From contig QNBS01000063.1 of the NCBI GenBank assembly GCA_003644175.1, positions 1 through 9,455 on the forward strand: a stretch of DNA of 9,455 nucleotides. The letters are read 5' to 3'. Position 1 is the first letter of the stretch. Every line of letters starts with the position of its first letter. A program made the translations under genes and the position numbers. The notes under the pieces are model-generated. The model ran no database searches and had not been told where the DNA came from. It saw only the letters and a list, made by a program, of their open reading frames with translations. Below are positions 1-6,104 of the stretch, one piece after another. The stretch is from Planctomycetota bacterium. Lineage in GTDB: Bacteria; Planctomycetota; Phycisphaerae; Sedimentisphaerales; Anaerohalosphaeraceae.

Positions 1-1648
1 CCGGGATTCCCGTCCACCGGGCGACAACCTGGGCGATATGCTCGGCGGCAACCTCGTTATGAATAAGTTTCCCGCCGTTGGCCTTGACAAGCGCCTCCTC
101 GGCGGCGGCAAGTTCCTTCCTGTACTCGGCAATCGTTCCGTATTTGATCCGGGCCGCCGTCTCAAGATCGCCGGCGCGCTGTGCCTCCTCGAACTCCGTC
201 GTCGCATCGGTGATCTTTTCTTTCAGAGCCTTGACCTTGTCGATATCTCCCTTGTCCGCCTCCCATCGGGCGGTGAGCGTGTCGTTTTGCTCCTGCAACT
301 CCGCCAGTTCCTTCTCGGCCTTGGCCAGCCGTTTGGCGCTTGCCGAATCGGACTCTTTTCTAAGCGCCTCCCGCTCGATCTGAAGCTGCATTATTTTCCT
401 GCGAATATCGTCAAGCTCGGCCGGCAGCGAATCGTTCTCGATACGCAGGCAAGACGCCGCTTCATCGATCAAATCAATCGCCTTGTCCGGCAGCCAGCGG
501 TCGGAGATATACCGATTCGACAGCGTCGCCGCCGCCACCAGCGCCGAATCCGTAATCCGCACCCCGTGGTGCGTGTCGTAACGATCTTTCAGGCCGCGAA
601 GAATCGCTATCGTTTCTTCCACCGTCGGCGGATCAACCAACATCGGCGCAAAGCGCCTCTCCAGGGCGGCGTCGGTTTCGATATACTTGCGATATTCGTC
701 GATTGTCGTGGCGCCGATACACCTGAGTTCGCCTCGCGCAAGCGAGGGCTTGAGCAGGTTGCCGGCGTCAACGGCGCCTTCGGCCTTGCCCGCTCCGACA
801 ATCGTATGCATCTCGTCGATGAACAGGATAACCTCGCCGTCCGAGGATATCACTTCCTTGAGAACGGCCTTGAACCGGTCCTCGAATTCGCCCCGGTACT
901 TGGTGCCGGCAATCAGCGCGCCCATATCCAGGGCGACAACGCGCTTGTTCTTCAGGCCGATGGGTACGTCGCCGGCAACGATCCGCTGGGCCAGACCTTC
1001 CACAATCGCGGTCTTGCCCACACCCGGCTCCCCGATCAGCACCGGGTTGTTCTTCGTCCGACGGTTCAGCACCTGCATACATCTGCGAATCTCGTCATCC
1101 CGACCGATCACCGGATCGAGCCTGCCCTTGCGAGCCATCTCCAACAGATCGATGCCGTATCGCTCCAGCGCCTTGTACTTGCTCTCCGGATTGTCGTCGG
1201 TTATCTTTTCGCCGCCGCGTATCTGCTTCAACGCCGCTTCAATCTGCTCGCCCGTTATCGAATTGACACTCAGTATTTCTTTGGCGTCGCTGGCAACCTC
1301 GGCAAGCGAAATAAACAAATGCTCAACGCTCAGGTATTCGTCCCCCATCTTGTCGGCGCGATTCTGAGCATCCAATACGACCTGTCCGAAGGCGGGGTCG
1401 GGCATTATCATCTGCCCGCCGGCCGTGCCCTTGGCAAGCCGGTCGACCTCACTATCGGTCATCTCGCTGATTCGCTGGACATTCGACCCGATCTTCTTGA
1501 GGATCAGCACAACCATACCCTCGGCGTCGTCCACCAGCACCTTCAACAGGTGCAGTGGTGACAGAACCGTATTGGACTTCGACATCGCCAACTGCTGTGC
1601 CGAAGCAAACGCCTCCTGCGCCTTCATTGTAAATTTGTCGAACTTCAT
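1..1648 (-). CDS. clpB: ATP-dependent disaggregase ClpB (N-terminal 549 codons, cut by window edge)
   Basis: ClpB is a cytoplasmic hexameric AAA+ chaperone that works with DnaK/DnaJ/GrpE to pull proteins out of aggregates. The reading frame is open from ATG at 1648 to the window edge and gives 549 residues of a protein normally about 860 long. Visible in order: the Clp N-terminal domain (about 1-145, start [14 protein letters not shown]); the first AAA+ domain with Walker A GEPGVGKT (206-213), Walker B VILFIDE (273-279) and arginine fingers in ALERRF (R331, R332); then the charged coiled-coil middle domain (about 409-525), which separates ClpB from ClpA and ClpC. The sequence ends at VVARWTGIP, just before the second AAA+ domain. 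Key positions match E. coli ClpB numbering, so the start is well supported, and an AAGGA ribosome site lies about 10 nt upstream. No defect is visible. It is transcribed away from the other genes' centre, with no operon partner in view. Confidence 0.97.
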   Translation of the reverse strand, partial: MKFDKFTMKAQEAFASAQQLAMSKSNTVLSPLHLLKVLVDDAEGMVVLILKKIGSNVQRISEMTDSEVDRLAKGTAGGQMIMPDPAFGQVVLDAQNRADKMGDEYLSVEHLFISLAEVASDAKEILSVNSITGEQIEAALKQIRGGEKITDDNPESKYKALERYGIDLLEMARKGRLDPVIGRDDEIRRCMQVLNRRTKNNPVLIGEPGVGKTAIVEGLAQRIVAGDVPIGLKNKRVVALDMGALIAGTKYRGEFEDRFKAVLKEVISSDGEVILFIDEMHTIVGAGKAEGAVDAGNLLKPSLARGELRCIGATTIDEYRKYIETDAALERRFAPMLVDPPTVEETIAILRGLKDRYDTHHGVRITDSALVAAATLSNRYISDRWLPDKAIDLIDEAASCLRIENDSLPAELDDIRRKIMQLQIEREALRKESDSASAKRLAKAEKELAELQEQNDTLTARWEADKGDIDKVKALKEKITDATTEFEEAQRAGDLETAARIKYGTIAEYRKELAAAEEALVKANGGKLIHNEVAAEHIAQVVARWTGIP

Positions 1649-1676
1649 TCGGCCACGTTCCTTTCCGCATCGTCAG

Positions 1677-1706
1677 ATAATAAGCCGCCAATATTTATAC
1701 GAGCAA
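1677..1706 (-). promoter_or_regulatory. Putative sigma-70-type promoter of clpB
   Basis: On the minus strand TTGCTC (1701-1706) and TATTAT (1677-1682) are separated by 18 nt. The -10 matches consensus at 5 of 6 positions and the -35 at only 3. The predicted start lies about 20 nt upstream of the clpB ATG. I saw no CIRCE inverted repeat and no convincing heat-shock sigma-32 site, so the control of this heat-shock gene is not evident from the sequence. Confidence 0.35.
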
Positions 1707-1916
1707 ACCGCGTGCCCAAACACACCCAAACGCATAAAAGCCCTCAAAATAATGACTTACGGCAGCAGACCTAAAGATCAAACATGCCATTTTGACAGAT
1801 GGACCGGGTTTTCGTCGCGCATGAGCAGCCAACTTGAAATCCTGGGGCGGATATCGGCATCCCGCACATTTACGGGCTGCCGGGAATATTCGTGGGGAAT
1901 ACAGGTGAAAAGAAAA

Positions 1917-2999
1917 TCAGCCGTTATCCAGGACGATTCGAAAACCGACGCTGAAGTTGCGATGCGACCGAGCGTCATAGAAGCGGCCGGCTACCCGGCA
2001 GCGATACTCGTCGTCGAACCAGATTCCGCCGCGGAAAACGCGATGGGTGCCGTCGGATGGTCCGGTCGGATTATCCATCGGACTGCTGTCGTAGTAGTCG
2101 TCGGCGTACCAGTCATTGCACCATTCGCTGACGTTGCCCGCCATATCGAACAGGCCGTAGCCGTTAGCGCCGCCGGTCGTCTGATAGGTCGTCCGGCTGT
2201 CGGGCCAGTTGTAGTCCGCCTTGTGCTGAAGCAGGCCGTCGTAAAATCCCACAGGGGTGGTAAATGGATGCGGCCCGGTCTCGTAAGGGTCGCCTGATGC
2301 GTAATAGTTGACCTGCGAGCCGACTATCGAATCGCCCCACGGGTAGCGTCGACTTCCCAGCCCGCCCCGGGCGGCATATTCCCATTCGGCCTCGGTGGGC
2401 AAGCGATAGCCGTTGGCGTCGAAGTTGCACGTCCAGGTCGCCGGATCGTAGCATTCGGCAAGGCCGTCGGTGCGGCTCTTGTAGTTGCAGTAGGCCGCCG
2501 CGCCGAACCAGCTGACCATGACCACAGGATGAGACTCCTTGCCGACAGCGACCGCGAACGCCTGCCCGTCGAAGCTGATCCGGCTGTAACCGCTGCCAGG
2601 ACCAAGCGTCAGATACGGCTCATTTTCACCTGCGGGGTACACCACCCCGTCCAGGACCTCAATCTGCACAGCAGCCAGGGAGGCGTTTAGAAACTCGCAG
2701 TACTGCTCGTTTGTCACCTCGAACCTGCCGATAAAGAACAAATCCAACTGCACAATATGAACGGGCAGTTCGTCCGGCTCGCCCTCATCAAGAGAATCCC
2801 CCATCAAAAACGTCCCGCCGCCGACGGACACCATACCTTCCGGAGGCGTCGTCCCCGTCAGCCATTGATCAGCCACGGCCGCAAGGTCGGCAAAATCGAC
2901 AAAACAGTCCCCCGTAACGTCGGCCGACGGACACTCGGCATGTCCGGATGCACCGAGCATAAGCATCAGAACTACGCACACAAGAATTGACCTCTTCAC
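1917..2999 (-). CDS. Secreted SUMF1/formylglycine-generating-enzyme-fold protein with one dockerin-like repeat
   Basis: This 360-residue protein starts at GTG 2999, with GGAAGGG 8 nt upstream. A signal peptide (basic KR, then a hydrophobic stretch, ending near GHA at 19-21) fits this start. Residues 26-47 form one dockerin-like calcium loop (ADVTGD, then DFADLAAVADQWL). Residues about 53-357 are a SUMF1/FGE-sulfatase fold, with HPVVMVSW (157-164), YRLPTEAEWEYAARGG (198-213), YPWGD (219-223), GLFDMAGNVSEWCNDWY (282-298) and GFRIV (352-356). In true formylglycine-generating enzymes two cysteines five residues apart bind copper after the RGG motif. Here, after RGG (323-325), the first position is Asp329 and only the second is Cys (C334). 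Sulfatase activation is therefore unlikely, and a structural or binding role outside the cytoplasm is more probable. It stands alone, with its own promoter and no sulfatase nearby. The domain assignment is firm; the function is unknown. Confidence 0.9.
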   Translation of the reverse strand: MKRSILVCVVLMLMLGASGHAECPSADVTGDCFVDFADLAAVADQWLTGTTPPEGMVSVGGGTFLMGDSLDEGEPDELPVHIVQLDLFFIGRFEVTNEQYCEFLNASLAAVQIEVLDGVVYPAGENEPYLTLGPGSGYSRISFDGQAFAVAVGKESHPVVMVSWFGAAAYCNYKSRTDGLAECYDPATWTCNFDANGYRLPTEAEWEYAARGGLGSRRYPWGDSIVGSQVNYYASGDPYETGPHPFTTPVGFYDGLLQHKADYNWPDSRTTYQTTGGANGYGLFDMAGNVSEWCNDWYADDYYDSSPMDNPTGPSDGTHRVFRGGIWFDDEYRCRVAGRFYDARSHRNFSVGFRIVLDNG

Positions 3000-3047
3000 G
3001 ACGCCGGCCCTTCCAGAAAGTGGGTTTCGCCTCCGATTATCGAATCA

Positions 3048-3075
3048 ATTGTACCCTTTTCCTTCTGTCAATCAA
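3048..3075 (-). promoter_or_regulatory. Putative promoter of the SUMF1-fold gene
   Basis: On the minus strand TTGATT (3070-3075) and TACAAT (3048-3053) are 16 nt apart, matching consensus at 4 and 5 of 6 positions. The GTG start follows about 48 nt downstream of the -10. The remainder of 3000-3218 holds no gene that I can support. It includes a GC-rich stretch near 3147-3170 of no clear role. Confidence 0.35.
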
Positions 3076-3218
3076 GCAAAGATAGAAAATAATGCCGAAT
3101 ACCACAAATCGGGCATAAACCTGACAGTGCAGGGGGATTTTTGGCATGTCCCGGGCAGGCGGGCGGGTGCACAGAAAATGCCTCGCCGTCATCGTCTGGC
3201 AACAGTGCAGATTGTCAA

Positions 3219-3301
3219 TGGGCCGGGCTGGATTCGAACCAGCGTAAGCTTTCGCTAATGGGTTTACAGCCCATCCCCTTTAGCCACTCGGGCACCGACC
3301 C
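3219..3301 (-). tRNA. tRNA-Tyr (anticodon GUA)
   Basis: Read on the minus strand this folds as a class II tRNA of 83 nt. The acceptor GGGTCGG (3301-3295) pairs with CCGGCCC (3226-3220) with one G-U pair, and the discriminator A is at 3219. The D-arm stem is CCC/GGG. The anticodon stem ATGGG/CCCAT closes loop CTGTAAA with GTA at 3267-3265. A long variable arm (around TTAGCGAAAGCTTACG) is as expected for bacterial tRNA-Tyr. The T arm is GCTGG-TTCGAAT-CCAGC. CCA is not encoded: TTG follows the discriminator, so the CCA-adding enzyme must complete it. It is a single gene, not part of a tRNA cluster in this window. Confidence 0.96.
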
Positions 3302-3316
3302 TAAATAGGATGCGTT

Positions 3317-3344
3317 AGTCTACCGGTTTTTCGACGGATTTCAA
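3317..3344 (-). promoter_or_regulatory. Putative promoter of tRNA-Tyr
   Basis: On the minus strand TTGAAA (3339-3344; 5 of 6) and TAGACT (3317-3322; 4 of 6) are 16 nt apart. The tRNA 5' end lies 15 nt beyond the -10, which allows a short leader. A second TTTTGTTGAAA lies 22 bp further upstream. Confidence 0.4.
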
Positions 3345-3371
3345 CAAAAAAACAAGCATTTTTCAACAAAA
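3339..3371. repeat. Short direct repeat upstream of tRNA-Tyr
   Basis: TTTCAACAAAA occurs at 3339-3349 and again at 3361-3371, 22 bp apart, about two turns of the helix. On the minus strand each copy reads TTTTGTTGAAA, so the promoter's TTGAAA -35 element is present twice. It could be a binding site, a remnant of duplication or chance in an A/T-rich stretch. Confidence 0.5.
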
Positions 3372-3399
3372 TCGCCGCCCCGTCGCCACAAAGGCGCTG

Positions 3400-3428
3400 T
3401 TGACCGCACACCAATACCAAGGTAAAAT
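3400..3428 (+). promoter_or_regulatory. Putative promoter of the oxidoreductase relic
   Basis: TTGACC (3400-3405) and TAAAAT (3423-3428) are 17 nt apart, each 5 of 6 to sigma-70 consensus. This is the best promoter match in the window. A strong ribosome site GGAGG (3476-3480) lies 8 nt before the ATG at 3489. The relic therefore still has intact-looking expression signals. Confidence 0.55.
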
Positions 3429-3488
3429 AAGAAAAAACGCCAAAATATTGCACATTTCGACAAGCGGCACAGAATGGAGGACATTGAG

Positions 3489-3794
3489 ATGCCAAAACAG
3501 GACAGAAACACCCGGATTAATCGCAGGCGGTTTATTGCCTCTTCGGCGGGCGTGGCAGCGGGACTGACAATCATCAAACCCTCGGCGGCAGGGGACGGCT
3601 CATTGCCAGCATGATAGCAAACCGCGCAAAAGAAGCCAACCACCAAAACGACACCCTCCAAAGAAGCGTAGACAGCACATTAGCCACAATCTTAGGCCGA
3701 GAAGCAGCAATAAGAAACGGCCTGCTCACCTGGGACGAAATGATAAAACAAAACAAAAAAACTCAAATTCGATACGACAGGCCTGAAAGCCTGA
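3489..3794 (+). pseudogene. Internally deleted Tat-exported Gfo/Idh/MocA-family oxidoreductase
   Basis: Two ends of one gene are joined with the middle missing. Bases 3489-3614 encode 41 residues beginning MPKQDRNTRINRRRFIASS, a twin-arginine signal peptide followed by GVAAGLTIIKPSA, as in secreted planctomycete Gfo/Idh/MocA dehydrogenases. In another frame, from about 3594, comes the family's C-terminus: LIASMIANRAKEA, then STLATILGREAAIRNG and LLTWDEMIKQNKK. Intact members are about 420-460 residues, so some 300 or more residues, including the whole Rossmann domain, are lost. The junction lies near 3585-3600. There is also a frameshift in an A run at 3755-3761 (7 A). Removing one A restores the family ending KLKFDTTGLKA followed by TGA (3792-3794). 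As it stands the second part is open from ATG 3611, which overlaps the first part's TGA as ATGA, to a stop at 3833-3835. The missing nucleotide-binding core means it cannot be an active enzyme. That it is a relic is an inference from family layout. Confidence 0.8.
3751..3791 (+). repeat. Direct repeat copy 1: Gfo/Idh/MocA gene 3' end
   Basis: This 41-base stretch is repeated in the same orientation at 7963-8002. They share a 22-base identical core (3766-3787 versus 7977-7998). Outside it are one extra A in the A run of this copy, A3765 versus C7976, A3788 versus G7999 and C3791 versus T8002. In the oxidoreductase frame it encodes the C-terminal tail NKKLKFDTTGLKA. The two copies flank the complete acyl-CoA synthetase and CoA-transferase/GNAT pair. 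Confidence 0.9.
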
Positions 3795-3861
3795 TTACTG
3801 TTTGGGCCAGAGGCGGAAACGTATTTTTGAGCTAATTGGCATATTTGTCGGCTGTGCAGAG

Positions 3862-3886
3862 TAATAACAAGCAGAATAATAACAAG
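3862..3886. repeat. Short direct repeat TAATAACAAG x2
   Basis: TAATAACAAG occurs at 3862-3871 and 3877-3886, followed by the partial copy AATAAG. It lies in the 150-base gap before the acyl-CoA synthetase, just upstream of its proposed promoter. It may be a binding site or simple A-rich slippage. Confidence 0.45.
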
Positions 3887-3903
3887 AATAAGAGATACGG
3901 GGG

Positions 3904-3932
3904 TTGCAGTTGCTCGCACATATGGATAGAAT
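3904..3932 (+). promoter_or_regulatory. Putative promoter of the acyl-CoA synthetase/CoA-transferase operon
   Basis: TTGCAG (3904-3909) and TAGAAT (3927-3932) are 17 nt apart. The -10 matches 5 of 6 and the -35 only 3 of 6. The start would fall about 45 nt before the ATG at 3987. The assignment is tentative. Confidence 0.35.
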
Positions 3933-3986
3933 GCTCCTCTCTCGTGGGGTTGCCAGGGCATCAGTTTAGAAAGGACGTTGAGCACT

Positions 3987-6089
3987 ATGAGTCTGGAAAT
4001 GTTTTTTAATCCTGCTTCGGTAGCCATCGTTGGCGCTTCGCAGACGGCAGGCAAGGTCGGATACGAACTTTTAGCCAACATGATTGCTGCCGGTTACAAA
4101 GGCAAACTATTCCCGGTCAACAACAAGGCCGCAACAATAGAAGGCCTGAAATGCTATCCGGACCTTGAATCCATCGGCCAGGTTCCCGACCTTGTTGTAA
4201 TCATTTTACCTGCACATATAGTGCCTTCTATAATGGAACAGTGCGCAAAGACAGGGACAAAGTCAGTCATTATTATTTCGGCTGGTTTCAAAGAAGTCGG
4301 TGAAGCGGGTCGAAAGCTCGAGCAGCGAGTCATTAAAATTGCCAGGCAAGCCGGGATCAGGGTGATCGGGCCAAACTGCCTGGGGGTGATAGTTCCGGCG
4401 AACCATGTCAATGCCAGTTTTGGAGGCGACCTTCCCCACAAAGGAGGAATAGGATATCTTTCGCAATCGGGGGCTTTGCTGGCGGCTATTCTTGATACAG
4501 CCAATTCCAACGGTATCGGTTTCAGCAAACTTGTCAGCATAGGCAATAAGGCTGATGTCGATGAACTCGATTTGATAAAGGCTTTCGGAGAAGACCCGGA
4601 GACCACGGTTATCGCCGGTTATCTTGAAAGCATCGCCAACGGCAACGATTTTGTGCGAGAGGCGGAAAAAATATCTAATGATAAGCCGATACTGTTGATG
4701 AAATCCGGCGGCACGGGTGCAGGGGCGCAGGCGGCCTCATCACATACAGGCAGCCTTGCGGGAAGCGAGACGGCGTATGAGGCGGTGTTCGAACGAGCAG
4801 GCATTATTCGATGCTTTTCGATCAAGCGGCAATTTGACTTTGCCCAGGCCTTTGCCAATCAGCCGCTGCCGGCGTCAAATCGTGTCGCCGTGATCACAAA
4901 TGCGGGCGGTCCCGGCATCATAGCGGCCGACGCAATCGAGCGACATGGCCTGGAATTTGCTACATTGACAGATGAGACGGTGAAGAAACTGACCGAGACG
5001 TTGCCACCGGCAGCGAATGTACATAACCCGATAGATGTCCTTGGGGATGCGTTAGCGGACAAGTACGAATTTGCCATCGATGTAGTCAGGAACGATCCGA
5101 ATGTTGATGCGATACTGGTATTGCTGACGCCTCAGGCGATGACCGAATCGACGGCGACGGCGGAGGCGGTGGCCAGAGCCTCTAATGAAAAAGGGGACAA
5201 GCCGTTTTTTGCATCATTTCTTGGTGCCGACAAGGTTGTCGAAGCAATCAGAGTGTTAAGGGATAACGGTATTCCGCAATATGACTCTCCTGAAAGTGCG
5301 GTCTTGACAATCAAGATGATGGTGAACTATGTGAAGTGGCGTAAACGGCCAAAAAGAGTCGTCAAGCTCTTCGCCGTCAACCGAAGGAAAGTTGAAATGA
5401 TTGTCGAGAAGCGTCTCAGGCAGGGTATCCGCGAGATCGGCGAGACAGAGTCCAAAGAGATACTCGAAGCGTATGGGTTTGTTACGCCTAAGGGGTCTGT
5501 CGCCACGACAGCAGACCAGGCAGCAGGAATTGCTCAACAATTAGGTTTTCCTGTCGTAATGAAAATCTGGTCCCCCGATATTCTACACAAATCAGATGTT
5601 GGGGGAGTCAGGGTTGGGCTGAAAAACGCCCGGGACGTAATGGACGCTTTTGATCTGATGATGTACCGCATACCGAAGAAGATGCCGGAAGCGAATATAT
5701 TAGGTGTGCTTGTTCAGGAGATGTGCGGCGGCGGGAAAGAGGTGATTCTTGGTATGAATCGCGACCCCCATTTCGGTCCTTTGATGATGTTCGGGATGGG
5801 TGGGACGATGGTCGAGGTTCTTAAAGATGTGTCGTTCTATCTTGCCCCCCTGACAGCCGAAGAAGCCCGGCAAATGCTTGTCAACACTAAGACCTACAAA
5901 ATGCTGGTGGGAACGCGAGGTGAAAAAGGCGTCGATATTGATGCAGTTGCCGAAGGGTTGCAGAGATTGTCACAATTGGTGACTGAATTCCCGCAGATCC
6001 AGGAGTTGGATATCAATCCGTTTATAGTGGGTCCGGCGGGTATGACTCCAATAGCGGTGGATGCGAGAATGAGCGTGGAAGAAATTTAA
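3987..6089 (+). CDS. ADP-forming acyl-CoA (acetate--CoA) synthetase, fused alpha-beta type
   Basis: The 700-residue product belongs to the NDP-forming acyl-CoA synthetase family: acyl-CoA + ADP + Pi interconverts with free acid + ATP + CoA in the cytoplasm. Domain order: CoA-binding domain (about 5-140, with SVAIVGASQTAGKVG and GPNCLG); two succinyl-CoA-ligase-like domains (about 145-440, with YLSQSGA); a basic linker (about 445-480); and an ATP-grasp domain (about 480-700, with FPVVMKIWSPDILHKSDVGG, NRDPHFGPLMMFGMGG and ELDINPF). The phosphohistidine is visible as SSHTGSLAG (H253), and the second shuttle histidine probably as LHKSDVGG (H534). E214 in GYLES is a likely partner. By these residues it should be active, unlike the synthetase part of Pat-type acetyltransferases. 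I chose ATG 3987: AAAGGA lies 11 nt upstream, whereas TTG 3978 would sit only 2 nt from it. The next gene follows after 15 nt, an operon. The acid used (acetate, propionate or other) cannot be read from the sequence. In an anaerobe it would make ATP from acetyl-CoA. Confidence 0.93.
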   Translation: MSLEMFFNPASVAIVGASQTAGKVGYELLANMIAAGYKGKLFPVNNKAATIEGLKCYPDLESIGQVPDLVVIILPAHIVPSIMEQCAKTGTKSVIIISAGFKEVGEAGRKLEQRVIKIARQAGIRVIGPNCLGVIVPANHVNASFGGDLPHKGGIGYLSQSGALLAAILDTANSNGIGFSKLVSIGNKADVDELDLIKAFGEDPETTVIAGYLESIANGNDFVREAEKISNDKPILLMKSGGTGAGAQAASSHTGSLAGSETAYEAVFERAGIIRCFSIKRQFDFAQAFANQPLPASNRVAVITNAGGPGIIAADAIERHGLEFATLTDETVKKLTETLPPAANVHNPIDVLGDALADKYEFAIDVVRNDPNVDAILVLLTPQAMTESTATAEAVARASNEKGDKPFFASFLGADKVVEAIRVLRDNGIPQYDSPESAVLTIKMMVNYVKWRKRPKRVVKLFAVNRRKVEMIVEKRLRQGIREIGETESKEILEAYGFVTPKGSVATTADQAAGIAQQLGFPVVMKIWSPDILHKSDVGGVRVGLKNARDVMDAFDLMMYRIPKKMPEANILGVLVQEMCGGGKEVILGMNRDPHFGPLMMFGMGGTMVEVLKDVSFYLAPLTAEEARQMLVNTKTYKMLVGTRGEKGVDIDAVAEGLQRLSQLVTEFPQIQELDINPFIVGPAGMTPIAVDARMSVEEI

Positions 6090-6104
6090 CATAGAGGCGC
6101 AAAG

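Noticed and set aside
38..1561. 507-codon open frame on the plus strand
   Set aside because: It lies wholly antisense to clpB, whose translation matches the family throughout. The frame is an effect of G+C-rich codon structure.
1649..1916. Possible CIRCE or sigma-32 element, or a terminator, between the SUMF1-fold gene and clpB
   Set aside because: No matching inverted repeat or heat-shock promoter found. CCCG and CGGG at 1861-1876 could pair, but the stem is short and no T run follows on the minus strand.
3049..3258. 69-codon open frame ending GPGWIRTSVSFR
   Set aside because: Its end is the reverse of the tRNA-Tyr T arm and variable arm. GWIRTS-type peptides are a familiar false product of tRNA genes.
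3219..3301. tRNA-Tyr as an integration site for a mobile element
   Set aside because: No repeat of the tRNA 3' end and no integrase occur in the window. The repeats that do flank the module come from the oxidoreductase tail.
3978..3986. TTG at 3978 as the start of the acyl-CoA synthetase
   Set aside because: It lies only 2 nt after the AAAGGA ribosome site. ATG 3987 has workable spacing and begins at the family's usual N-terminus.
3692..4081. Minus-strand open frame with a hydrophobic segment (VSLILVIILLVI)
   Set aside because: It overlaps the pseudogene tail and the synthetase start. The hydrophobic stretch is the complement of A-rich intergenic DNA, and no ribosome site is seen.
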